Part shown: positions 9,636 to 17,065 of the stretch, piece by piece
Position numbering within the stretch: the stretch's first letter is position 1
How the letters are laid out: each line of letters begins with the position of its first letter
Assembly (NCBI GenBank): GCA_958295755.1
Contig: OY282367.1
Location: 1,926,022 to 1,990,021, forward strand
Reading direction: 5' to 3'
DNA length: 64,000 nucleotides
Source of the DNA: an uncultured Acidimicrobiales bacterium
Lineage (GTDB): Bacteria > Actinomycetota > Acidimicrobiia > Acidimicrobiales > Hopanoidiivorantaceae
Translations under genes and position numbers: made by a program
Notes under the pieces: generated by a model
The model's database searches: none
Told to the model about the DNA's origin: nothing
What the model saw: the letters and a program-made list of their open reading frames with translations, nothing else

Positions 9636-9695
9636 AGCACCTAAGCTTTTGCTAGAAGATGTCACAACTGCGACTATAGATTGAGGAGGCTGCAA

Positions 9696-10601
9696 ATGGA
9701 CAAGCCGAGTATTGGACTAGACGGTTTTTATTTCACCGAAGGGCCTCGGTGGCACAAGGATGCTCTTTGGTTCAGCGACATGCACGGCCATCGCGTGATG
9801 CGTGCCACCTTTGATGGCAACGACTTGACGGGAGAGGTCGAAGTGATCGCCACGATGGATTTTGACGATCCTTCAGGGTTGGGCTGGCTACCCGACGGGC
9901 GGCTAGTTGTGGTGGCGATGAACTCCAAGAAGCTCTATCGGCTGGAGATTGATGACACTGGCAACTCGAACCTTGTTGAACACGCCGATATGTCGCATCT
10001 TGTCCATGGCGATATCAACGACATGATCGTGACTAAAGACGGCACGGCGTATGTGGGACACATGGGCTATGAAATTCACGGCGACGTGTCGGAGCGAAAA
10101 TCGGCTGAAACTATACATGTAACACCCGATGGTCATGCCAGCATCGGAGCCGACATGCTAGAGGCACCCAACGGGCACATCCTCACGCCCGATGAATCCA
10201 CACTCATCGTGGCTGAGAGCGCAGCTTCCCGCCTGACGGCCTTTGATGTGAACCCCGAAGACGGCACCTTATCTAATCGCCGCACTTATGCACAAATCAC
10301 GCCAGCCACAGAAGAGCTGTTTATTGCCACTCCAGATGGCATCTGCCTAGACGAAGAAGGTGCCGTGTGGGTAGCCGATCCTCGCGGCAAACGAATTCTG
10401 CGTGTGCTAGAAGGCGGGGAAATCACCGACTCTTACATCTTTGAAGACGAAATGCCTCTAGCTTGCGTGTTAGCAGGCCAAGACCGCCGCACCCTCTGCA
10501 TCTGTGTGGCGGTAGATTGGCGCAAAGAGATAGTTCTGCAGAAACCAACTGCTCGAATTGATACCGTGAGAGTAAATGTGCCGGGCGCGGGCAAGCCGTG
10601 A
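9696..10601 (+). CDS. SMP-30/gluconolactonase family protein
   Basis: 301 residues, six-bladed beta-propeller hydrolase family. Seen: 'FYFTEGPRWHKDALWFSD' with the metal-binding Glu in EGP, 'GDINDMIVTKDGTAYVG', 'APNGHILTPDESTLIVAES' and 'GAVWVADPRGKRILRV' with the conserved Asp. Hydrolyses sugar or other lactones in known relatives. I start at ATG 9696, five codons inside a TTG-started frame, because GAGGAGG (9683-9689) sits at proper spacing. Lies about 60 bases after the DegT-fold gene and before an SRPBCC gene, in a run of same-strand small-molecule enzymes. Confidence 0.85.
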   Translation: MDKPSIGLDGFYFTEGPRWHKDALWFSDMHGHRVMRATFDGNDLTGEVEVIATMDFDDPSGLGWLPDGRLVVVAMNSKKLYRLEIDDTGNSNLVEHADMSHLVHGDINDMIVTKDGTAYVGHMGYEIHGDVSERKSAETIHVTPDGHASIGADMLEAPNGHILTPDESTLIVAESAASRLTAFDVNPEDGTLSNRRTYAQITPATEELFIATPDGICLDEEGAVWVADPRGKRILRVLEGGEITDSYIFEDEMPLACVLAGQDRRTLCICVAVDWRKEIVLQKPTARIDTVRVNVPGAGKP

Positions 10602-10659
10602 CCTCAGCAGCCGAACCGTAACCTCAGCAGCAAACTAGCTGGGATGGTAATTTATTTCT

Positions 10660-11181
10660 ATGGCAGGTTTTGAATTCAAGCTGGAAGTGAATGCACCGAT
10701 AGAGGTGATGTGGGATGTAATGACCAACCACGAACGTTGGAGTGATTGGATGCCTTCTTCCAAGGTGGTACTCGACCCTGAAGGCTCACCTGATCGTAAC
10801 GGTATGGGTGCGGTGCGAAATTTTATGACGGGCAAGATTGTTATGGCGAGAGAGCAAGTCATCGGCTGGGAGCCGCCAGGTTGCTCAGAAGAGGAGAAGC
10901 TAGGCGAAAAGGTAGACGAGAAGGGTGCGAGCGGAGATGCCTCTATGACTTACTGCCTTTTATCGCAGAAACTGATGAAGAACTACAAAAGCACCATGAC
11001 TCTCACAGCCGACACAGCCGACAGCTGCACCCTCACTTGGAAATCCAAATGGGAGTCGGTTCTGCCCCCGAAAGCGGGTGGGAATATTACCCAGTCACAA
11101 ATTAAGAAAATGCTATATAACACGGCTGTGAAGATGGCTGCCGATGCAGATGCTGAGGGGCGAGCAGGCAGACCTGTTTGA
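10660..11181 (+). CDS. SRPBCC (START-like) domain protein
   Basis: 173 residues. 'FKLEVNAPIEVMWDVMTNHERWSDWMP' matches the N-terminal strand-helix of polyketide cyclase/dehydrase-like SRPBCC proteins, which form a hydrophobic ligand cavity; the rest has the alternating strands of the fold and a long C-terminal helix. A charged insert (residues about 78-92, 'EEEKLGEKVDEKGASGD') interrupts the middle. No catalytic residues can be assigned. No Shine-Dalgarno; TAATTT lies six bases before ATG, so it may be leaderless. Lies between the lactonase and the dienelactone hydrolase genes. Confidence 0.75.
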   Translation: MAGFEFKLEVNAPIEVMWDVMTNHERWSDWMPSSKVVLDPEGSPDRNGMGAVRNFMTGKIVMAREQVIGWEPPGCSEEEKLGEKVDEKGASGDASMTYCLLSQKLMKNYKSTMTLTADTADSCTLTWKSKWESVLPPKAGGNITQSQIKKMLYNTAVKMAADADAEGRAGRPV

Positions 11182-11214
11182 GTCAAAAAAAGTTTCCCAA
11201 GAAAGGATATTTAA

Positions 11215-11937
11215 ATGAACATAAACACCAGCATTTCAAATGCCGATGGTGAGAATTTTGGCGGCTACTTGGCTGTCCCCGAAAGTGGATTAGGGCCGGG
11301 GATCGTAGTACTCCAAGAGATTTTTGGCATCAACGATTTTCTCAAGACCACCGCTGATGCAATTGCCAACCACGGCTATGTGGCTTTGGTGCCTGATTTA
11401 TTCTGGCGAATTGAAGAGGGCATTTCACTCAGCTATAGCGATGAAGATATGGCTAGAGCCTTTGAGTTATACGGCCTCTTCGACCCAGAAAGAGCAGTTG
11501 TTGATATCCAGGGCGCGCTAGATACGATGCGCTCACTCCCCCAACACGAGGGAGCCACACAAGAAGGCTCCCATAGCAAGGTGGGTTGCGTCGGTTTCTG
11601 CCTCGGCGGGCTGCTCGCTTGGCTCACAGCCACCCGTACCGATGTGGACTGTTCGGTGAGCTACTACGGAGTGGGGATTGAAAACTTTCTAAGCGAAGCT
11701 AGCCAGGTAGCAGGGCCAGCAATCCTGCACATCGCAGAAGAAGACGGCTTCGTGCCGCCCGAGGCGCAACAGCAACTAACTGCGATGGCAACAGAGCACG
11801 ACCTCGTAACTGCCTATACTTACCCCGGTTGTGACCACGCCTTCGCCACACCCGGCCGCGACAGCTACAACGCAGACGCCACCAAGATCTCTGTGGAACG
11901 TTCGCTGGCAATGTTTGAGAAAGTATTGAAGGGCTAA
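11215..11937 (+). CDS. Dienelactone hydrolase family protein
   Basis: 240 residues, alpha/beta hydrolase of the carboxymethylenebutenolidase type. The nucleophile elbow is 'VGFCLGG' with Cys in place of Ser, typical for dienelactone hydrolases; 'IVVLQEIFGIND' supplies the Glu that sits near the Cys, 'AEEDGFVP' the Asp, and 'YPGCDHAFATPGRDSY' the His. A GAAAGGA stretch precedes ATG. Known members open dienelactones in chlorocatechol breakdown; no ring-cleavage genes are nearby, so the physiological substrate is open. A 40-codon membrane gene starts on the very next base after the stop. Confidence 0.9.
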   Translation: MNINTSISNADGENFGGYLAVPESGLGPGIVVLQEIFGINDFLKTTADAIANHGYVALVPDLFWRIEEGISLSYSDEDMARAFELYGLFDPERAVVDIQGALDTMRSLPQHEGATQEGSHSKVGCVGFCLGGLLAWLTATRTDVDCSVSYYGVGIENFLSEASQVAGPAILHIAEEDGFVPPEAQQQLTAMATEHDLVTAYTYPGCDHAFATPGRDSYNADATKISVERSLAMFEKVLKG

Positions 11938-12060
11938 ATGGAGTTTCCGCAAAGTAGCTATCTCGTGCCGATTTTGGTGATCTTAATCGCCGGGGCTTAT
12001 ATCGGTTTTGAATGGTGGCGCAGGCGCGGCAAGAAAAGGGATGAAGAAGATGAAAGTTAG
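11938..12060 (+). CDS. Small single-pass membrane protein (40 aa)
   Basis: ATG abuts the TAA of the preceding hydrolase gene with no spacer, indicating translational reinitiation. The 40 residues hold one hydrophobic span ('YLVPILVILIAGAYIGF') followed by 'EWWRRRGKKRDEEDES', a positive-then-acidic tail that predicts the C-terminus in the cytoplasm. I do not recognise a family. Composition fits a real small membrane protein, and it probably shares the hydrolase transcript. Confidence 0.6.
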   Translation: MEFPQSSYLVPILVILIAGAYIGFEWWRRRGKKRDEEDES

Positions 12061-12252
12061 GCGAGGTTGCGAATTCTCTAATACCTGAGTAAAATAGTCA
12101 ACAATAGGCAGGTGCCTATCTACCCGCCTATCCAAACCTCAGACCAATACCCGAAACGCAAACCTCAAGAACCCGCAAACTGAGAAACTTCTAACAAGAA
12201 ACAGCAAACCAAAAAGCCAAGAAACAGCAAACTAAAAACCAAGGAGACAACC

Positions 12253-12885
12253 ATGAGCATTCAACTCGGCGACACCGCCCCCGATTTCACAGCTGACACT
12301 ACCGAAGGCCCGGTGAGTTTCCATGATTGGAAAGAAGGTAGCTGGGCTGTGCTGTTCTCACATCCGAAGGATTACACTCCAGTCTGCACCACCGAACTCG
12401 GCTACACAGCCAAGCTCCAAGCCGAATTCGCCAAGCGAGGCGTGAAAGTCATCGGCCTGTCATGCGATTCCGTGGAAGACCACAGAGGCTGGTCGCAAGA
12501 CATTGCCGACACGCAAGGCATTGCCCCCAACTTCCCGATGATCGCCGATGCCGACCGCAAAGTGGCCGACCTCTACGGCATGATCCATCCCAACGCCAAC
12601 GATACGATGACCGTTCGCTCTGTGTTCATCATTGACCCCAACAATAAAGTGCGCCTAACCATCACCTACCCCGCCGCCACCGGCCGCAACTTTGACGAAG
12701 TGCTGCGCGTTATCGACTCGCTTCAACTCACCGATTCACACAAAGTTGCCACGCCAGTCAACTGGAAGCACGGAGATGATGTGATCATCGTCCCAGCTGT
12801 GAGCAATGAGGATGCCGCCCAAATGTTCCCCGACGGCTGGGACGAGCAAAAGCCTTACCTGAGAGTTGTGGCACAGCCAAGCTAG
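12253..12885 (+). CDS. 1-Cys peroxiredoxin (Prx6 subfamily)
   Basis: 210 residues. The peroxidatic Cys is in 'HPKDYTPVCTTELG', the PVCTTE form of the Prx6 group; conserved Arg is in 'TVRSVFIIDPNNKVR'. The C-terminal extension 'ATPVNWKHGDDVIIVPAV' is typical for Prx6, and no conventional resolving-Cys motif is seen; a second Cys ('GLSCDSVEDH') is the commonly conserved one. Reduces H2O2 and organic peroxides in the cytoplasm. Strong ribosome site AAGGAGA before ATG. The 190 bases upstream contain a duplicated CAAGAAACAGCAAAC (12195 and 12218) but no gene. Confidence 0.94.
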   Translation: MSIQLGDTAPDFTADTTEGPVSFHDWKEGSWAVLFSHPKDYTPVCTTELGYTAKLQAEFAKRGVKVIGLSCDSVEDHRGWSQDIADTQGIAPNFPMIADADRKVADLYGMIHPNANDTMTVRSVFIIDPNNKVRLTITYPAATGRNFDEVLRVIDSLQLTDSHKVATPVNWKHGDDVIIVPAVSNEDAAQMFPDGWDEQKPYLRVVAQPS

Positions 12886-12986
12886 CACGGCGTACATCTT
12901 GCAAACTTGGATAATCTTGCAAAATATTTAACATTTTTGCCCAAACATCATAACGATTTTCAAATCAGACAGATAAGCTCAGCTTT

Positions 12987-13754
12987 ATGTCTGATACAAA
13001 TATCAACACTGCCAACGGCGGTGTCACGCCCGAAATTGCAGCTCGGGCAGTAAATGCGGTAAAAATCTTCGGAAGTGGTTCCACAGAGGTGCGTGCTCTC
13101 GACGATGTGAGCATCGACTTCAAACCTGGAGTTTTCACTTCCATCATGGGGCCTTCAGGTTCTGGGAAGTCCACTCTCATGCACTGCTTGGCAGGGCTTG
13201 AGAATCTCACAGAAGGCGACAGCTACATCGGAGGCACAAATCTCAGCACGCTCTCTGAGAGGCAACTCACTTTGTTGCGCCGCGACCATGTGGGGTTTGT
13301 GTTCCAAGCGTTCAACCTTGTGCCTACCCTCACAGCCAAAGAGAACATGACATTGCCGATGAACCTAGCAGGCACCTCTCCCGATCCCGACTGGTTCGAT
13401 CAAGTCGTAGAGGCAGTAGGGCTAGGTGATCGTCTCAAGCACCGCCCCACAGAGCTATCCGGTGGTCAGCAGCAAAGAGTGGCTGTGGCTAGAGCACTCA
13501 CCAGCCGTCCATCTATCATCTTCGCCGACGAGCCGACCGGTAACTTGGATTCACGCTCAGGCACAGAAATCCTCAACTTCCTACGCCGAGCAGTAGACGA
13601 TTTCGGTCAGACCATCGTGATGGTCACTCACAGCCCCGAAGCAGCCAGCCACAGCGACAGAGTGGTCTTTCTCAGTGACGGCAAGATCGTTCAAGAGCTC
13701 GAAAAGCCCACATTTGACGACATTCTCAATTCTGTCCGCAACCTCGGCGACTAG
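12987..13754 (+). CDS. ABC transporter ATP-binding protein (MacB/LolD-like)
   Basis: 255 residues. Walker A 'MGPSGSGKSTLMH' (about residue 55), Q-loop 'GFVFQAFNLVPTLTAKEN', signature 'LSGGQQQRVAVARAL', Walker B 'SIIFADEPTGNLD', switch His in 'VMVTHSPEAA'. The motif set is that of the LolD/MacB subgroup, which powers FtsX-fold permeases for lipoprotein, peptide or drug export. Two large FtsX-fold permease genes follow on the same strand; each could pair with this one ATPase. No Shine-Dalgarno; TAAGCT seven bases before ATG suggests a leaderless start. Confidence 0.93.
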   Translation: MSDTNINTANGGVTPEIAARAVNAVKIFGSGSTEVRALDDVSIDFKPGVFTSIMGPSGSGKSTLMHCLAGLENLTEGDSYIGGTNLSTLSERQLTLLRRDHVGFVFQAFNLVPTLTAKENMTLPMNLAGTSPDPDWFDQVVEAVGLGDRLKHRPTELSGGQQQRVAVARALTSRPSIIFADEPTGNLDSRSGTEILNFLRRAVDDFGQTIVMVTHSPEAASHSDRVVFLSDGKIVQELEKPTFDDILNSVRNLGD

Positions 13755-13831
13755 CTGGCGATTGCCGGCTCCGCCTGCCACTTGGCCCAGCTCCTTCTTC
13801 AACCGTGTCTCCGCTCTCTAGCCAGTCACCC

Positions 13832-13877
13832 TGCTAGATGAGCCCACCTCTGCTAGATGAGCCCACCTCTGCTAGAT
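13832..13877. repeat. Intergenic 19-bp tandem repeat
   Basis: TGCTAGATGAGCCCACCTC occurs twice back to back (13832, 13851) plus the first eight bases of a third copy. It fills the gap between the ABC ATPase and the first permease. Confidence 0.85.
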
Positions 13878-13913
13878 AGTCGCTAACTCAACTTCCTTCG
13901 CTCCAAAGCTTCT

Positions 13914-16900
13914 ATGAAATCGCTGATCCGTCTGACTCTCAAAAATATTGCTGACAAGAAAGTCCGCTTCTTCCTCACGACTCTCTCGGTGGTGTTGGGC
14001 GTCATGTTCACCGTGGGAGTATTCATCTTTTCCGACAGCTTGCGTGCCGTCTTCTCTGATCTCTCAGAAGACATAGCAGGACGCACTGATCTTTCCGTCC
14101 GTTCTCAGCAAGACTTCGGTAACAGGCTCACCGCCCCCACTGTCGACCCAGCACTAGCACCCATCATTGAAGAAGTAGAAGGTGTGGAAGGTACTTCTGC
14201 AGGAATCGCCGAGTTTGGCATCGTTGTTATAGACGAAGACGGTAACGCTCTTCGCGGTCAAGCCCCCACCATCGGTGTCAACTGGGTTGATGAAGACACA
14301 AACATGAACAACTTGTTCATAGCGGAAGGCCGCGCCCCCACCAACAGCACAGAATTCGTGATGAACGCCAACTCAGTGAGAGATGACGACCTCACGATAG
14401 GCGAGATATACACCGTCCAAGTGCCCGAAGGTCCTCAAGATTTAACCCTCGTAGGCTCATTCAACTTTGCTGACGAAGACAATGACCGAAGCATCGGAGC
14501 AAAGATAGTCTCTTTTGATTTAGAAACAGCCACGCAGCTTCTCAAAGGTGGTCAAGGCTGGGATCAAATCGACGTAGATGTGGTTAGCAGTGCCGATGAA
14601 GAAACGGTGCGGGCTGCCATTGAACAAAGAGTAAACGAAGCTTGCCGCGCTGGTGAAGCCAACTGTGACGCCGAGCTGGAAGTCATAACCGGCCTCCAGA
14701 TCCAACAAGAACAAGAGGATGATTTCAATGCTTTCATCGGAATTTTCCAAACTATTTTGCTGGTGTTCGCTGTAATCATCTTGCTTGTATCCATTTTTGT
14801 GATTTTCAACACCTTCACCATTGTCTTAGGGCAACGAGTCAGAGAACTCGGTCTCTTGCGAGCTCTTGGGGCTTCTGGGGGGCAAGTCATCAGAAGTGTG
14901 ATGGGAGAAGCTGTAATCGTAGGGTTAGTTTCTTCCGGTTTAGGCATGCTAGCTGGAATTGGACTGGCTTATATTTTGCGCTTTGCATTGAATCAGGCAG
15001 GTTTTGGGATCCCGCTTGAGACTTTCGTAATACTGCCTCGCACAATAATCGTGGCATTTTTTGTGGGCACTATAGTAACGCTTGTATCAGCTTTGCTGCC
15101 AGCTCTGCGCACTCGATTCATATCGCCGATGATGGCAATGCGTGAAGATATGGTCTCTCTGGTTCAAGAGGTTCCGAGGCGGTTGCTTTTGGGGTCTTTA
15201 TTCTCAGCAGCGGGGATTTTTCTTGTAGTTATTGCTTTACTGAGCAATTGGGTAGGGATGCTACTATGGGCAAGTATTGCTACGGTCTTGTTAATCGTAG
15301 GGAGTAGGAGATTGCACCCAGACGCAGGGCGATGGGCAGCCGTAGCTTTGGGACTGGCCTTCTTATTAGCTGCCATATTCGGAAATTTTGCTACCGGAGA
15401 ACAGGGAATCGCTTTAGGCGTTGGGGCAGCCGTATTGGTAATAGGGGTGTATTCGATCAGTCCGCTTTTTGCACCTCAACTTTCTAGAGCATTGGGTTCG
15501 CCCTTAACTGCGGCAACAAAAATAAAGCTTCCGTTTGCTATCCACTTGATTATTTCTTTGTTAGCTGGCATTGTAGCTGGCATTTTGATTGCCATTCCCA
15601 CTAATCAAGCCGTAGCGTTCTTCTTTGGGATTATCGTGACTGTTCTACTTTTGGCTAGAAGCAAGATCGCCAGCATGCTTTCAAAAGAAAACGCTGCTCG
15701 TTCACCTCGGCGCACCACAACCACTGCTGCTGCTCTCATGGTGGGGTTGGTATTGGTGACAACTGTGGGAATTGCCGCGCAATCATTGAGAGCAACTTGG
15801 TCAAATTCCTTGGACGATGCCGTGCAAGCCGACTGGTTTGTCTGTTCAGAAAACTGCGGAACAGGAGAAGGAGCAAACCAGGAACAGGCCTTTAGTCCAC
15901 AGTTGGCTCAAGATCTAGGAGAACTACCCGAAATTGAATCGGCTCTGAGCTACAGATGGAATGCCGAAGGTCTAGCAGTGCGCGTGGGTGACGCCGAACA
16001 GCCCGTGGATGATACCGAACAGCCCGTGGATGACGCCGAACAGCCCGTGGATGATACCGAACAGAATGAATACTCTGTGTTCGCAACAGATCTTAGTGAA
16101 ATAGAGCAACATCTCGACCTAGATCTGGTGGAAGGATCTTTCAGTAACAGTGACAACCCCATGGGAGAAGTGGAATCTGATGTGCACAATGTCGGCGTGC
16201 ACGAAGACATTGTAGAAGAACTAAACCTCAGACTTGGCTCTGATGTGTCTGTGATTTTCAGCTCGCGTGAGCAACCTGTGGTCTTCAGAGTCGCAGCCAT
16301 CTACAGCGAAGAACTTATTACTTCAAGCAGTTGGCTTCTAGACCTCTCTACATGGGAGCAATATTTCTCGCGCAACCTTGATATTTTCTCATCGGCCATT
16401 ACAGCCCCTGGTATAAGCCAAAGCGACGCCCGCATAGCCATAGACAGAGTAGCTGGAGAATACCAGCAGCTTGAAGTGCGGACAAAACAAGAATTCAATG
16501 ACGATCAAGTAGGCACCATCGACACGGTTGTGCTTGTAGTCAATATCTTTTTGTCGCTAGCTTTGGTGATTGCTTTCATCGGCATTGCTAACACCTTGGC
16601 TTTATCGGTGATAGAACGAACTAGAGAGCTCGGTCTGCTACGAGCTGTCGGGATGCGCCGCGCTCAGATGATGCGGATGATTCTTGACGAAGGCTTCATT
16701 ATCGCTCTCTACGGTGGCGTCTTAGGCGTGGGGCTGGGAATTATATTCGGCATCACTATCGTCAATGTGCTACCAAACGATTTCATCTCCGACCTCACCA
16801 TCCACTGGTGGACCTTGGTCGCCTACCTCACTATTGCAGCAGCCGCAGGTTTGATAGCAGCCCTACTCCCCGCCCGTCGAGCCAGTCGCCTGAATGTGCT

Positions 16901-16922
16901 GGAGGCAATAGCCAATGAGTAG
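13914..16922 (+). CDS. ABC permease, FtsX/MacB fold (two FtsX domains), paralogue 1
   Basis: 1002 residues. An N-terminal TM ('FFLTTLSVVLGVMFTVGVF'), a large extracytoplasmic domain to about residue 270, then an FtsX block with 'IVLGQRVRELGLLRALGASG'. A central hydrophobic region, a second extracytoplasmic domain (about 650-860) and a second FtsX block with 'ERTRELGLLRAVGMRR' follow, ending 'LPARRASRLNVLEAIANE'. Such permeases work by mechanotransmission and often release or process envelope substrates, not moving them through a channel. Residues about 690-715 hold a seven-residue repeat (EQPVDDT/EQPVDDA), coded by 21-bp units at about 15990-16070. Paralogous to the next gene and shares the upstream ATPase. 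Confidence 0.9.
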   Translation: MKSLIRLTLKNIADKKVRFFLTTLSVVLGVMFTVGVFIFSDSLRAVFSDLSEDIAGRTDLSVRSQQDFGNRLTAPTVDPALAPIIEEVEGVEGTSAGIAEFGIVVIDEDGNALRGQAPTIGVNWVDEDTNMNNLFIAEGRAPTNSTEFVMNANSVRDDDLTIGEIYTVQVPEGPQDLTLVGSFNFADEDNDRSIGAKIVSFDLETATQLLKGGQGWDQIDVDVVSSADEETVRAAIEQRVNEACRAGEANCDAELEVITGLQIQQEQEDDFNAFIGIFQTILLVFAVIILLVSIFVIFNTFTIVLGQRVRELGLLRALGASGGQVIRSVMGEAVIVGLVSSGLGMLAGIGLAYILRFALNQAGFGIPLETFVILPRTIIVAFFVGTIVTLVSALLPALRTRFISPMMAMREDMVSLVQEVPRRLLLGSLFSAAGIFLVVIALLSNWVGMLLWASIATVLLIVGSRRLHPDAGRWAAVALGLAFLLAAIFGNFATGEQGIALGVGAAVLVIGVYSISPLFAPQLSRALGSPLTAATKIKLPFAIHLIISLLAGIVAGILIAIPTNQAVAFFFGIIVTVLLLARSKIASMLSKENAARSPRRTTTTAAALMVGLVLVTTVGIAAQSLRATWSNSLDDAVQADWFVCSENCGTGEGANQEQAFSPQLAQDLGELPEIESALSYRWNAEGLAVRVGDAEQPVDDTEQPVDDAEQPVDDTEQNEYSVFATDLSEIEQHLDLDLVEGSFSNSDNPMGEVESDVHNVGVHEDIVEELNLRLGSDVSVIFSSREQPVVFRVAAIYSEELITSSSWLLDLSTWEQYFSRNLDIFSSAITAPGISQSDARIAIDRVAGEYQQLEVRTKQEFNDDQVGTIDTVVLVVNIFLSLALVIAFIGIANTLALSVIERTRELGLLRAVGMRRAQMMRMILDEGFIIALYGGVLGVGLGIIFGITIVNVLPNDFISDLTIHWWTLVAYLTIAAAAGLIAALLPARRASRLNVLEAIANE

Positions 16923-17065
16923 CAGTTGCTGTGCCGTCAGTTTTCGCCATGCCTCTAGTATCTCTCTAGTTGCCTAACCCTTCAAGTAATTTCCGTATGA
17001 TTTTGTAAAGCTAGCTATTTATCCACTAATTTTATTTATCCCCCAACTTCTAGGATTGAATTATT

